64,000 nt of DNA from Sphingomonas sp. TDK1 (GCF_001650735.1 NZ_LXVY01000046.1:106727-170726); one strand, 5' to 3'; shown: positions 23,725 through 33,382, numbered from the stretch's first letter. Notes: generated by a model not told the origin, from the sequence alone. Translations and numbers: made by a program.

Positions 23725-25191
23725 ATGATGAGTCGTTTCCCGACAAGGCCCTTGTTGTTGTCCGCGGCTGCCGCCTCGGCGCTGGCGGCCTGTGCGCCTG
23801 TCCCCAATCTCGGCGCCCGACCGGAAATCCGTTCGGCGGACAGCTATGCGGCCAGCCAGTCCCTTGCAGGCAATACGCAAAGCCAGTGGCCCGTCACCAA
23901 CTGGTGGACCGCCTATAACGATCCGCAGCTCAACGCATTGATGGACGAGGCCTTCCGTAGCGCGCCCGATCTCGCTGCGGCTGCCGCCCGCCTGCGCGCT
24001 GCCCAGGCCTATGCCGTGCAGGCCGGGGCCTCGCGCTTGCCCACGATCGATGCGAGCGGCTCCGCAGCGGCCAACAAGATCAACACCGGCGACGGCCTGC
24101 CGATCAAGATCCCGTCGGACGTGCAGACCATCGGCTACGGCACGCTGAACCTGGGCTTCGACCTCGACCTGTGGGGTAAGAACCGCGCCCAGTTCGCCGC
24201 CGCGACGTCGGAAGCGGAAGCGGCGCGGCTGGAGCTGGAGCAGGCCCGGCTGGCGCTGTCCACCAACATTGCCGCGGCCTATGCCGACCTCGCCCGCCTG
24301 GCGGCCGATCGCCGCGTGCAGGAGCGCGCCTTGCAGGTCCGGGTCGAGACGCAGAAGCTGGTCACCGACCGGGTGACCAATGGCCTCGAGACCCGCGCCG
24401 AGGAAAAGCAGGCAGCATCCGCCGTGCCGGCCGCCCAGGCGCAGCTCGCTGCGACGGACGAGGACATCGGCCTCACCCGCAATCGTATCGCCGCGCTGCT
24501 GGGTCAGGGTCCGGATCGCGGGCTCAGCATCGCCCTACCGGCAGGCCCCACCGAGGCGCAGGGCATTCCGGGCGACGTGACGACCGATCTGATCGGCCGG
24601 CGCCCCGACATCGCCGCCGCCCGCGCACGGGTCGAAGCCGCCGCCAGCCGGATCAAGGTCGCGCGCGCTGCCTTCTACCCCTCCATCCGCTTGAGCGCGC
24701 TGGCGGGCTATGGCTCGCTCGGCCTTGACAACCTTGTCAAAGGCAATGGCGCCTCCGTGCTCCAGGCAGGGCCCGCGATCAGCCTGCCGATCTTCCATGG
24801 TGGCGCACTGCGTGGCCAATATGCCGGCGCCCGCGCCAATTATGACGAGGCGGTCGCCAAATACGACAACAGCGTCACCACCGCCTATCATGAGGTAGCG
24901 GATGCGGTGACGAGCCAGAAAGCGCTGGCCACGCGACTGGATCTGAGCCGCAAGGCGCTTTCAGATTCCGAACAGGCCTATGCGATCGCGCAGCAACGCT
25001 ATCAAGGCGGGCTGTCGCGGTTTCTCGATGTTCTGACCGCCGAGGAGAGGGTGTTGCAGAACCGCCAGATCGTTGCCGGGTTGGAAGCGCGCGCGTTCGC
25101 GCTCGACGTCCAGCTCGTCCGCGCGCTCGGCGGCGGCTTTTCCACCAACAATGCGGCGGTTGCCGCTTCCGAGGTACCGACCCATGGCTGA
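23725..25191 (+). CDS. NodT-family outer-membrane efflux lipoprotein
   Basis: A 488-residue TolC-like channel of the NodT/CusC lipoprotein type. A signal with lipobox ALAAC (Cys at about 23) is followed by the typical WWTAYNDPQLNALMDEA segment, two helical repeats, and FDLDLWGKNRAQFAAA and RRPDIAAARARVEAA motifs found throughout the family. It forms the outer-membrane exit duct of the EmrA/EmrB-like pump encoded downstream, overlapping the emrA-like start by 8 bases. ATG 23725 places the lipobox correctly; earlier starts would run through the operator region. Confidence 0.88.
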   Translation: MMSRFPTRPLLLSAAAASALAACAPVPNLGARPEIRSADSYAASQSLAGNTQSQWPVTNWWTAYNDPQLNALMDEAFRSAPDLAAAAARLRAAQAYAVQAGASRLPTIDASGSAAANKINTGDGLPIKIPSDVQTIGYGTLNLGFDLDLWGKNRAQFAAATSEAEAARLELEQARLALSTNIAAAYADLARLAADRRVQERALQVRVETQKLVTDRVTNGLETRAEEKQAASAVPAAQAQLAATDEDIGLTRNRIAALLGQGPDRGLSIALPAGPTEAQGIPGDVTTDLIGRRPDIAAARARVEAAASRIKVARAAFYPSIRLSALAGYGSLGLDNLVKGNGASVLQAGPAISLPIFHGGALRGQYAGARANYDEAVAKYDNSVTTAYHEVADAVTSQKALATRLDLSRKALSDSEQAYAIAQQRYQGGLSRFLDVLTAEERVLQNRQIVAGLEARAFALDVQLVRALGGGFSTNNAAVAASEVPTHG

Positions 25192-26377
25192 TGCAGAACC
25201 CGGCATCCACTCCGCGCGCGGCGACGCCGCCGACCGCAAGGAGCCCGCTCCCACCCCGGCTCCCGTCGATGCGGATGACAGCCATCGCAAGTCGCTACGC
25301 AAGCGCCTGATGCTTGGCGTGGGCGGCCTCGTGCTGCTCGCCGGCCTCGGCTATGGTGGCTATTACATGGCGGTGGGCAGTCATTATGTGAGCACCGACA
25401 ACGCCTATGTCGGGGCGGACAGCGCCAGCATAACGCCGATGGTGGCGGGGCAGGTGCTCCGCGTCGCGGTGGCGGACACGCAGACCGTCCACAAGGGCGA
25501 TGTGCTCGTCCAGATCGACGACAGTGACGCCCGCATCGCCCTGGCCCAGGCCGAGGCGGATCTTGCCCGCGCCACCCGCCAGTTCGGCCAGACCTCGGCG
25601 ACCAGCGAAGCGCTCGCGGCGCAGGTGCAGGCACGCGAGGCGGATATCGCCCGCGCCCGCGCGCAGGTGACCGCCGCGGAGTCCGATTTCGAAAAGGCCC
25701 GGATCGACCTCGGCCGTCGCCAGAAGCTCGCCCCCAACGGCGCGGTTTCCGGCGAAGAGCTGAGTTCGGCGACCAATGCCTTCCAGGCGGCCCGCGCCAA
25801 TCTCGAACTCGCCAAGGCCGGTCTCGCACAGGCGACCTCGACCCGCGTCGCGGCCAGCGGCCAGTTGGCGGCGAACGATGCGCTGGTTCGCGGCACCAAC
25901 GCCAACACGGCGCCCGAGGTACTCGCAGCCCGCGCCAAGGTGGAGCAGGCCAAGCTGGACCTGACGCGCACCACGATCCGCGCGCCGTTCGACGGCGTGG
26001 TCACCCGCCGCGCCGTGCAGGTGGGGCAGCGGGTCGCGCCGGGCGCGCAGCTGATGCTGATCGTGCCGCTCAACCAGCTCTATGTCGACGCCAACTACAA
26101 GGAAGGCCAGCTCACCCGCGTGAAGGTGGGCCAGCCGGTAAAGCTGACGTCGGATCTGTACGGCGGCGACGTTGAATATCACGGCCGCGTGGTCGGCTTT
26201 TCGGGCGGCACCGGCTCGTCCTTCGCACTGATCCCCGCGCAGAACGCCACCGGCAACTGGATCAAGGTGGTCCAGCGGCTGCCCGTGCGTGTCGCGCTGG
26301 ATCCGAAGGAACTGCAGCAGCACCCGCTGCGGGTCGGCCTGTCGATGGATGCCGAGATCGATACCTCGGCCAAGTAA
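25184..26377 (+). CDS. EmrA/HlyD-family periplasmic adaptor
   Basis: A 397-residue membrane fusion protein with a cytoplasmic charged N-tail, one membrane segment (LMLGVGGLVLLAGLGYGGYYM), the EmrA-type lipoyl domain (VSTDNAYVGADSASITPMVAGQV), a long coiled-coil hairpin (about 110-250), and the second lipoyl half (TTIRAPFDGVVTRRAVQVG). DNAYV and RAPFDG are hallmarks of EmrA. It connects the MFS pump EmrB to the NodT channel. ATG 25184 is preceded by GAGG and overlaps the nodT-like stop by 8 bases. Confidence 0.9.
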   Translation: MADAEPGIHSARGDAADRKEPAPTPAPVDADDSHRKSLRKRLMLGVGGLVLLAGLGYGGYYMAVGSHYVSTDNAYVGADSASITPMVAGQVLRVAVADTQTVHKGDVLVQIDDSDARIALAQAEADLARATRQFGQTSATSEALAAQVQAREADIARARAQVTAAESDFEKARIDLGRRQKLAPNGAVSGEELSSATNAFQAARANLELAKAGLAQATSTRVAASGQLAANDALVRGTNANTAPEVLAARAKVEQAKLDLTRTTIRAPFDGVVTRRAVQVGQRVAPGAQLMLIVPLNQLYVDANYKEGQLTRVKVGQPVKLTSDLYGGDVEYHGRVVGFSGGTGSSFALIPAQNATGNWIKVVQRLPVRVALDPKELQQHPLRVGLSMDAEIDTSAK

Positions 26378-26389
26378 GGATTGCCTGCC

Positions 26390-27919
26390 ATGAGCGGCCA
26401 GATGCAGCGCGGGGGCTTCCTGGAGGGGCCCTCGCTGATCCTCGCCGGCGTGGTGCTGGCGTTGACCAATTTCATGGTGGTGCTGGACACCACCATCGCC
26501 AACGTCTCGGTGCCGCACATCGCCGGCAGCCTGGGCATCTCGGCGAGCCAGGGCACCTGGATCATCACCTCCTACGCCGTCGCCGAGGCGATCTGCGTGC
26601 CGCTGACCGGCTGGCTTGCCGGCCGGTTCGGGGTGGTGCGGGTGTTCATCATCGGGATGATTGGCTTCGGCGTCTTCTCGGTATTGTGCGGCATGTCGAC
26701 GACGCTCGGCATGCTGGTGGCCTGCCGCATCGGCCAGGGCCTGTGCGGCGGTCCGCTGATGCCGCTCACCCAGACCCTGCTGCTCCGCATCTTCAAGCCC
26801 GAGCAGCACGCGCAGGCCATGGGGCTGTGGGCGATGACCACGGTCGTCGCACCGATCCTCGGGCCGATTGCCGGCGGCACGATCAGCGACAACTGGTCGT
26901 GGCACTGGATTTTCTTCATCAACATTCCCGTCTGCGCGATCTGCGTCTTCGGCGCGATGCGCCTGCTTACCCGCGCCGAAACGGCGACCGAAAAGCTGCC
27001 GATCGACAAGGGGGGTCTTGCCCTGCTCGTCCTGTGGATCGCCGCGCTGCAGATCATGCTCGACCTCGGCCGCGAGCATGACTGGTTCAACGACGCGATG
27101 ATCGTCTGGCTGGGCGTGATCGCGGCAGTCGGCTTTCTGGTGTTCCTTGCGTGGGAGATCACCGCGAAAAATCCGGTGGTCGATCTCAGGGTCTTCCGGC
27201 ACCGTGGCTTCACCGTATCGGTCATATCCTTGTCCTTTGCCTTCGCGACCTTCTTCGCCTCGGCGGTCATCATTCCCCAGTGGCTTCAGTCCAGCCAGGG
27301 CTACACCGCCACCTATGCGGGCTATGCCACCGCCTTCTCCGGCGTGGCGGCGGTATTCATGTCGCCGGTCGTCGCGAAACTGTCGAAAAAGATGGACCCG
27401 CGCCTGCTGGTATCGTTCGGCATCCTCTGGCTCGGCCTGTCGGCGCTGCTTCGCGTCTACTGGAACAGCCAGGCGGGGTTCTGGACCTTTGCCTTCCCGC
27501 AGTTCCTGCAGGGATTCGGCATGCCCTTCTTCTTCATCCCGCTGACCACGCTCGCGCTGGGCTCGGTGCTGCCGGAGGAAACCGCCTCGGCGGCAGGCGT
27601 GATGAGCTTCCTGCGGACCATGGCGGGCGCGATCGGCACCTCGATTTCCACCAGCATCTGGGACGACAGCGCACGCATCGCGCGCAGCGAGATCGTCTCG
27701 CGGCTGAACACCGATCCGACGATGAACACGCTCACCGCGCAAGGCTTTTCGATCGGCCAGGTGCGCGCGGCGGTGGAACGCGTGGTGAGCCAGGAAAGCC
27801 TGACGCTGGCGACCACCCATGTCTTCCTGCTGTCGGCGATCATCTTCGTGTTCGCGGCCGGGATCATCTGGTTCACGCCACGCCCGCGCGGCAAGGTCGA
27901 TACCAGCGCCGCCCACTGA
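26390..27919 (+). CDS. EmrB-type DHA2 drug:proton antiporter (MFS)
   Basis: A 509-residue major facilitator of the 14-helix DHA2 family that exports hydrophobic drugs using the proton gradient. Visible motifs: LDTTIANVSVPHIAG in helix 1 (motif D1), GWLAGRFGVVRVFIIGM (motif A), and GPLMPLTQTLLLRIFKP with PILGPIAGGTISDNWSWHW (motif C region). The last helix ends in IIWFTPRPRG. ATG 26390 is preferred over a TTG nine bases earlier. It is the last gene of the TetR-controlled pump operon; a hairpin terminator follows 35 bases later. Confidence 0.92.
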   Translation: MSGQMQRGGFLEGPSLILAGVVLALTNFMVVLDTTIANVSVPHIAGSLGISASQGTWIITSYAVAEAICVPLTGWLAGRFGVVRVFIIGMIGFGVFSVLCGMSTTLGMLVACRIGQGLCGGPLMPLTQTLLLRIFKPEQHAQAMGLWAMTTVVAPILGPIAGGTISDNWSWHWIFFINIPVCAICVFGAMRLLTRAETATEKLPIDKGGLALLVLWIAALQIMLDLGREHDWFNDAMIVWLGVIAAVGFLVFLAWEITAKNPVVDLRVFRHRGFTVSVISLSFAFATFFASAVIIPQWLQSSQGYTATYAGYATAFSGVAAVFMSPVVAKLSKKMDPRLLVSFGILWLGLSALLRVYWNSQAGFWTFAFPQFLQGFGMPFFFIPLTTLALGSVLPEETASAAGVMSFLRTMAGAIGTSISTSIWDDSARIARSEIVSRLNTDPTMNTLTAQGFSIGQVRAAVERVVSQESLTLATTHVFLLSAIIFVFAAGIIWFTPRPRGKVDTSAAH

Positions 27920-27954
27920 CCGCCGACGTTTTCGTAAGCTAATACAAAGACGAA

Positions 27955-27982
27955 TAGCCCGTTCCAGCGATGGAGCGGGCTA
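27955..27982 (+). terminator. hairpin terminator after the efflux operon
   Basis: An 11-bp stem (one G-T pair) around the 6-base loop AGCGAT: left arm 27955-27965, right arm 27972-27982. No T-run follows, as is common in GC-rich alphaproteobacteria. It sits 35 bases after the emrB-like stop. Confidence 0.55.
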
Positions 27983-28614
27983 TGTGTCATAGATGCGACA
28001 GAAACGTTACGACATACGTCATTCGCGCATTGACATCCCCCGCCCCGCCGATAGCATCCTCATAACAAGCAAGAAAAAAATCCAGGGGTCGGATGTTTGA
28101 ATCGGTGCTTTGATCAGAAAACGGGGTGATCAAATGACCGAACATCATGTACCAAGCGCTATCGCGGCGATCCGGATGCGCTCAGGCAGGGACTATATTC
28201 GCTGCCGGAGCGGTTTGCTTTCAACCGAATAATATAGTGTCGCACGCAGCCCGGGGATTTTACGTCCGGGTCGGAGTGGCATGATGCTCTGAATATTGGA
28301 AAGATGGAGCTATTTGCTTGCCGTCTTTCTCGCCCGGCCCGCGTCTTCGGCGCTCGGCCCAGTATGAACCCAAGCTCTGGCGTGACATTGCCGCGACCCG
28401 AAATTCCGCGCGGCGCGGTGACCTGCCGTCGCGTCTCGACGCGATCGCCCATGCGTACCCTGTGTCGGCTCCTTCCACCCGCTCGCCGCTGCGCTTTCGG
28501 GAACGGACATCCGTGTCCCACCGCGAGCCGACACCAAGCGACGAGAAAGACGAGAAAAAACAGACCGTATCCAGGAGCGAACGACAACCATCAGCCTTCG
28601 GGGGGCACGATCGA
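27983..28614 (+). other. long leader region upstream of the TonB-dependent receptor
   Basis: Over 600 bases without a recognised gene. It holds a -35-like TTGACA at 28030-28035 with a weak TAGCAT 16 bases later, an A-run (28074-28080), and the inverted repeat at 28109-28134. Further on there are GC-rich imperfect stems, such as CCCGG/CCGGG near 28250-28275. The receptor frame is open back to 28318, but the residues before 28615 look non-coding. I do not recognise any known riboswitch, but the length suggests leader regulation. Confidence 0.4.
28109..28134. repeat. 8-bp inverted repeat in the receptor leader
   Basis: TTTGATCA (28109-28116), ten bases, then TGATCAAA (28127-28134). It could be a regulator-binding site or an RNA hairpin. 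Its AT-rich arms stand out from the GC-rich surroundings. Confidence 0.45.
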
Positions 28615-31221
28615 ATGCATTTTCGCGAAACGGCATCGTTCACGGTTCTAGCCATCACGCTGGCGCTCGCCGCCACGCCTGCCTTTGCCCAAGACAGCAC
28701 CGCACCGGCGCAGGAGGGCGGCGACATCATCGTCACCGGCACCCGTGTCACCGGCCTGCGCGCCGCCGACAGCCCGGCGCCGATCCAGCTGCTCTCGGCC
28801 GCCGATCTCTCCCGCACCGGCCAGCCGGACCTGGTCCAGGCACTCGCACAGAACCTGCCCAGCGTGCAGGCCCAGGCGTTCGGCAGCGATCTCCAGGCGC
28901 ATAACCTGCAGATGAAGCTGCGCGGCCTGAGCCCCAACCACACGCTGATCCTGCTCAACGGCAAGCGCCGCCACGGCACCGCCAACGTTTCCGTCGCCGG
29001 AGGCCCCTATGGCGGCAGCGCGGCGCCCGACATCAGCTTCATCCTGCCGGACTCGATCGACCATATCGAAGTGCTGCAGGACGGCGCCGCCGCGCAATAT
29101 GGCACCGACGCGATCGCCGGCGTGATCAACATCATCCAGAAAAAGGCCGATCACGGCGGCATCATCGACGTCACCGGCGGTCGCTATTATGACGAAGGCG
29201 GCAAGACCTACGCCTTCTCCAGCAATATCGGCTTTGCGCCGATCGAGAATGCGTATGTGAACATTACCGCCGAGAAGAAGCACAAGGGCTTCAGCTTCCG
29301 GGGCGACGTCAACCCGCAAGTCTTCGGGAACAGCGCCAACGCCACCAAATATCTGACGCTGTATCCGGCGATCAAGAACCTGCCCTATTACCCCTATACC
29401 AACCGCATCGAGGGCGATCCCGAGATCGACCAGACATCGGTGATGGTGAATGCGGGCTATGACTTCGGCGGCTTCGAATTCTACACCTTCGGCAGCTATG
29501 GCCACAAAAATGCCCGCGCCTATGAGAATGTGCGCACGCCGGACGTGATCACCAGCAAGGCGGGCGTACCCTTCTACCCGATGGGCTTCCAGCCGCTCGA
29601 GCGGATCAGCGAGACCGACTACGCCGTAACCGGCGGATTCCGCGGAACACTGGGGGACACGACCTTCGATATCGCCTCCACCTATGGCGATGATTTCGTC
29701 GGCGTCTATGTCGACAATTCGGGTAATGCCGCGCTCTACAAGGATACCGGCTTCACGCCGACCAACTTCCACAATGGCGACTTCAAGGCCAGCCAGTGGA
29801 GCAACACGCTCGACCTGACCCATGCCTTCGATATCGGCCTCGGCGATCCGCTGAACGTTGCAGCCGGCCTCGAATATCGCCGGGAGACCTATGGTATCGT
29901 CTCCGGCGATCCCGCCTCCTATTACGGCAGCGGCGCACAATCCTTCTTCGGCTACAGCCCGAACGATGCCGGGAATCACAGCCGCACCAATTTCTCGCAA
30001 TATCTCGACATCAGCGTGAAGCCGGTCGACGCCTGGCTGGTCGATGGTGCGGTTCGGCACGAACATTACAGCGATTTCGGCGATACCACCGTCTTCAAGC
30101 TGACCAGCCGCTACGACATCTCCAAGGCGTTCGCGGTGCGCGGTACCGTCTCGACAGGCTTCCGCGCGCCGACACTGGCCGAAGGCTTCTATTCGGGCAT
30201 CAACGTCGCCCCAAGCGGCGTTTCGGGCGTGCTACCGGCCAATTCGCCGGGTGCGAAGTCGCTGGGGTTCGGGGGCCTGAAGCCGGAGAAGTCGACGAAT
30301 TTCAGCGCCGGCTTCGTCGTGACGCCAAGTCCGCACCTCAACGTGACGATTGACGCCTACTGGATCGAGATCCGCGATCGGATCCTGATCTCCAGCTCCT
30401 TCTACGGGTTCAACGGCAAATACTGCCCGCAGGGCTATGCCGGTTCGAACAAGGCGAACTGCGTCGCCTACAATGCCGACACCTACAACACCTACAACCA
30501 GCAGTCCGTCTACAACGCCGTCGCCACCGCGTTGGGCGGCACCATCCCCAGCTATGTGCTCACCGACGTCAACGGCGAGCGGAACATCGACGGCACCGTC
30601 TCGATCCAGACCTTCGTCAATGGCGCGAAGATGCGCACGCGCGGCGTGGATTTCGTTGCCAGCTACGACATGACGAGCCCGATCGGGGAGGTGAACTGGA
30701 CCCTGTCGGCCAATTACAACGACAACAAGGTCAAGAGCATCGCCGCCCTGCCCTCGGCGCTGTACGTCAACAAGGCCAACCCGGCGCTGTCGGCCCTGAT
30801 CAACAACTATACGATCATCGAGCTGGAGAACAGCACGCCCAAGTTCCGGGCCACCCTGGGCGCTTTCTGGGAATTGGGGCGGTTCAGCCTCAACTTCCGC
30901 GAGAGCTACTATTCGAAGGTCTACGCGCTGGAATCGACGCCGGGGAACAGCCCGCTCAAGGGGGCCGACCTCCAGGTGCCGGTCAACGCCGCCTTCATCA
31001 TCGATCTGGAAGGCGGGGTGAAGATCACCGGTGGCCTCAAGCTCTCGGTCGGCGCGAACAACCTGTTCAACCATTATCCGACCAAGCGTTCCTTCGAGAA
31101 TATCCGCGCGGCGCAGCTTGCCGCGGGGTCACGTTCCTATTCCTCCAACGTCTACCCGGCGATCTCGCCCTACGGGATCAATGGCGGATATTATTACGGC
31201 CGGATCAGCCTGAAATTCTGA
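28615..31221 (+). CDS. TonB-dependent outer-membrane receptor
   Basis: An 868-residue receptor that would import a substrate across the outer membrane using TonB energy. A signal peptide ends at ATPAFAQ, followed by a TonB-box-like DIIVTGTRV. The plug domain (about 45-190) has LRGLSPNHTLILLNGKRR and GAAAQYGTDAIAGVINIIQ, and a 22-strand barrel ends in ISLKF with the terminal Phe expected for BAM folding. ATG 28615 places the signal peptide at the N-terminus. It begins a run with a TSUP permease and a Tat-exported aminotransferase, suggesting uptake of an amine- or sulfur-containing compound. Substrate unknown. Confidence 0.9.
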   Translation: MHFRETASFTVLAITLALAATPAFAQDSTAPAQEGGDIIVTGTRVTGLRAADSPAPIQLLSAADLSRTGQPDLVQALAQNLPSVQAQAFGSDLQAHNLQMKLRGLSPNHTLILLNGKRRHGTANVSVAGGPYGGSAAPDISFILPDSIDHIEVLQDGAAAQYGTDAIAGVINIIQKKADHGGIIDVTGGRYYDEGGKTYAFSSNIGFAPIENAYVNITAEKKHKGFSFRGDVNPQVFGNSANATKYLTLYPAIKNLPYYPYTNRIEGDPEIDQTSVMVNAGYDFGGFEFYTFGSYGHKNARAYENVRTPDVITSKAGVPFYPMGFQPLERISETDYAVTGGFRGTLGDTTFDIASTYGDDFVGVYVDNSGNAALYKDTGFTPTNFHNGDFKASQWSNTLDLTHAFDIGLGDPLNVAAGLEYRRETYGIVSGDPASYYGSGAQSFFGYSPNDAGNHSRTNFSQYLDISVKPVDAWLVDGAVRHEHYSDFGDTTVFKLTSRYDISKAFAVRGTVSTGFRAPTLAEGFYSGINVAPSGVSGVLPANSPGAKSLGFGGLKPEKSTNFSAGFVVTPSPHLNVTIDAYWIEIRDRILISSSFYGFNGKYCPQGYAGSNKANCVAYNADTYNTYNQQSVYNAVATALGGTIPSYVLTDVNGERNIDGTVSIQTFVNGAKMRTRGVDFVASYDMTSPIGEVNWTLSANYNDNKVKSIAALPSALYVNKANPALSALINNYTIIELENSTPKFRATLGAFWELGRFSLNFRESYYSKVYALESTPGNSPLKGADLQVPVNAAFIIDLEGGVKITGGLKLSVGANNLFNHYPTKRSFENIRAAQLAAGSRSYSSNVYPAISPYGINGGYYYGRISLKF

Positions 31222-31296
31222 ACTCGCAGGGACCGGGTGCGCGCGCTCCCGGTCCCGTCCTCCGCGCGCAAGAACAAATCTCGGGAGTGCTGTGCA

Positions 31297-32127
31297 TTGC
31301 TTACATCTTCCATGGACTGGCTGATCCCGCTGCTGGGCCTGCTGGTCGCGGGGCTCGCCGCAGGCTTCGCCGGCGGCGTGTTCGGCATTGGCGGCGGCTT
31401 TGTCGTCGTCCCTGCCTTGCTGCTGATGCTACCCCTGCTGGGGGGCGAGCATAGCCAGTACGCCCATGTCGCCATAGGCACCTCCGCGGCGACGATCATC
31501 ATCACCTCGATCCGATCGGTGATGAGTCACCACAAGCGCGGCTCGGTCGATTTCGAGATCCTCAAGACCTGGGCCCCCTGGGTAGTGCTGGGCGACGGCA
31601 TCGGCGTGCTGCTCGCGAGCCATGTCGACGGCCGGGTGCTGACCATGGTCTTCGCCACCGGCGTGCTGCTGATGTCGGTCAACTTCCTGGTGCCCAAGCT
31701 CGGCAACCGGGTGATCAGCGATCAGATGCCGGGGGGCGTCACCCGCGTCGCGATCGCCGGCGGGCTGGGCACCTTCTCGTCGCTGCTCGGCATCGGCGGC
31801 GGCACGATCGCGATCATGGTGATGACGCTGTGCGGGCGCTCGATCCATCGCGCAGTAGGAACGGCAAGCGGGATCGGCACGCTGATCGCGGTGCCGAGCG
31901 CGATCGGGTTCGCGATCATCGGGTTGCGCGAACCGGGGCTTCCCTGGGGTTCGCTCGGCTTCGTCAACCTGCCCGCCACCGTCGCCATCGCGAGCATGTC
32001 GATGCTCACCGCCCCGCTCGGGGTCGCAGCTGCCCATGCATTACAACCCGCGATGCTGAAGCGGGTATTCGGCATTTACCTCATCGTCATCGCGCTGGTG
32101 ATGTTCCACAATGCGCTCAAGTTCTGA
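31297..32127 (+). CDS. TauE/SafE (TSUP)-family membrane permease
   Basis: A 276-residue inner-membrane protein with about eight hydrophobic segments and the two internal family repeats, each marked by a glycine motif: GFAGGVFGIGGGFVVVPAL near the N-terminus and GLGTFSSLLGIGGGTIAIMV in the middle. TSUP proteins move small organic or sulfur anions such as sulfite, sulfoacetate or taurine products. TTG 31297 is preferred because GGGAG lies nine bases upstream; ATG 31312 is the alternative. It sits between the receptor and the exported aminotransferase. Confidence 0.82.
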   Translation: MLTSSMDWLIPLLGLLVAGLAAGFAGGVFGIGGGFVVVPALLLMLPLLGGEHSQYAHVAIGTSAATIIITSIRSVMSHHKRGSVDFEILKTWAPWVVLGDGIGVLLASHVDGRVLTMVFATGVLLMSVNFLVPKLGNRVISDQMPGGVTRVAIAGGLGTFSSLLGIGGGTIAIMVMTLCGRSIHRAVGTASGIGTLIAVPSAIGFAIIGLREPGLPWGSLGFVNLPATVAIASMSMLTAPLGVAAAHALQPAMLKRVFGIYLIVIALVMFHNALKF

Positions 32128-32161
32128 CGCGCGTCTTCATAGGAAACAGGGAGACCTCGAC

Positions 32162-33331
32162 ATGACCATCCTCGAAACGCTCACGACGCCCGAACTCAGC
32201 GAAGACCTGCGTGGTCGCGGCTATTCGCGGCGCGACATGGCCCGCATCGCTGCCCTGCTCGGCGGCACCGTCGCAATCGGCCGGGCGACACCCGCCTTCG
32301 CCCAGCAATCGGCCAAAGCCGTCGTGGGCGCCGTGCGCATCGGATCGAACGAATGCTGGACCGGGCCGCTGCCCGCCGGCGCGAATGCGGCGATGAAGAT
32401 CGTGACCGAAGGCAATCGCTACGAGCCGGACGACGAGCATGCGAAGCTGTTCGCCGCCGTTTCAGCGGTCGAGGGCCTGCCGGCCAGCCACATCAAGGCG
32501 TGGCCCGGCTCCAGCGACCCGCTCAACCGCGCCGCCGTCACCTTCGCTTCCCCGACGCGCGGCATCGTCACCGCCGATCCCACCTATGAACAGATCTGGC
32601 GCACTGCCGTCTGGATCGGTGCCAAGGTCACCAAGGCGCCGCTCGGGCCCCAGTACCAGCATGACGTCAAGGCGATGCTCGCGGCCGATCCGAATGCCGG
32701 GCTCTATTATGTCTGCTCGCCCAACAATCCCACCGGGACGCTGACCCCGATCGCCGACATCGTCTGGCTTGCCGAGAACAAGCCCAAGGACGCGGTACTG
32801 ATCGTGGACGAAGCGTACATCCACTTCGCCGATGCGCCCAATGCCGCGAAGCTGGTGGCGAGCCGCGACGACGTGCTGGTGATGCGCACCTTCTCCAAGC
32901 TGTTCGGCATGGCCGGCATGCGCCTCGGCCTGACCTTCGCGTCGCCGGCATTGCACGACAAGATGATGCGCTATGACGGCTTCCAGGTGACCAACATGCT
33001 GCCGATGACCGCAGTCGCCTGCGGTACCGCCTCGATCCCGCTCGCCGCCGAGATCAAGGCGCGGCGGGACGAGATGATCGCCGTGCGCGAAAAGACCATC
33101 GCCCATCTCCAGAACCGTGGGCTGAAGGTGCTGCCGGGCAGCCACGCCAACATGTTCATGGTCGAATGGAAGGGGAAGGCGCCGAAGGAGATGATGGCCG
33201 CCCTGCTCGCCCAGAACGTGCAGATCGGCCGCTCCTGGACCGCCTATCCGACCATGTCGCGCGTCACCGTTGGCTCGGCGGCGGACATGGAGAAGTTCCG
33301 CATCGCCGTCGACAAGGTGCTGATGGCCTGA
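32162..33331 (+). CDS. Tat-exported PLP-dependent aminotransferase (class I/II)
   Basis: A 389-residue fold-type I enzyme like histidinol-phosphate aminotransferase, but with a twin-arginine signal (YSRRDMARIAALLGG, 21-35, cleavage near AFA-Q47). All cofactor residues are visible: SPNNPTG (186-192), D216 in VDEAY, Schiff-base K246 in RTFSKLFG and R254 in AGMRLG. A Tat signal fits because PLP enzymes fold with cofactor in the cytoplasm. The periplasmic PvdN and PtaA enzymes of pyoverdine maturation are precedents for exported PLP enzymes. It follows the TSUP gene by 34 bases and probably acts on a compound imported by the receptor. A strong hairpin follows the stop. Confidence 0.82.
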   Translation: MTILETLTTPELSEDLRGRGYSRRDMARIAALLGGTVAIGRATPAFAQQSAKAVVGAVRIGSNECWTGPLPAGANAAMKIVTEGNRYEPDDEHAKLFAAVSAVEGLPASHIKAWPGSSDPLNRAAVTFASPTRGIVTADPTYEQIWRTAVWIGAKVTKAPLGPQYQHDVKAMLAADPNAGLYYVCSPNNPTGTLTPIADIVWLAENKPKDAVLIVDEAYIHFADAPNAAKLVASRDDVLVMRTFSKLFGMAGMRLGLTFASPALHDKMMRYDGFQVTNMLPMTAVACGTASIPLAAEIKARRDEMIAVREKTIAHLQNRGLKVLPGSHANMFMVEWKGKAPKEMMAALLAQNVQIGRSWTAYPTMSRVTVGSAADMEKFRIAVDKVLMA

Positions 33332-33345
33332 GGATTGCGGTGCCT

Positions 33346-33377
33346 GGCCCGCGCCGCCGCTCGGGGCGGCGCGGGTC
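33346..33377. terminator. bidirectional hairpin between convergent genes
   Basis: An 11-bp perfect stem CCCGCGCCGCC/GGCGGCGCGGG (33348-33375), extended by two more pairs, around a 6-base loop. It lies between the aminotransferase stop and the convergent kinase stop, so it may end both transcripts. Confidence 0.6.
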
Positions 33378-33382
33378 CGTTG

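Noticed and set aside
25295..27916. 873-codon minus-strand frame opposite the EmrA/EmrB genes
   Set aside because: It mirrors the codon pattern of the efflux genes, and its translation is low-complexity (H, R, G, D, A) with no domain; a typical GC-driven antisense frame.
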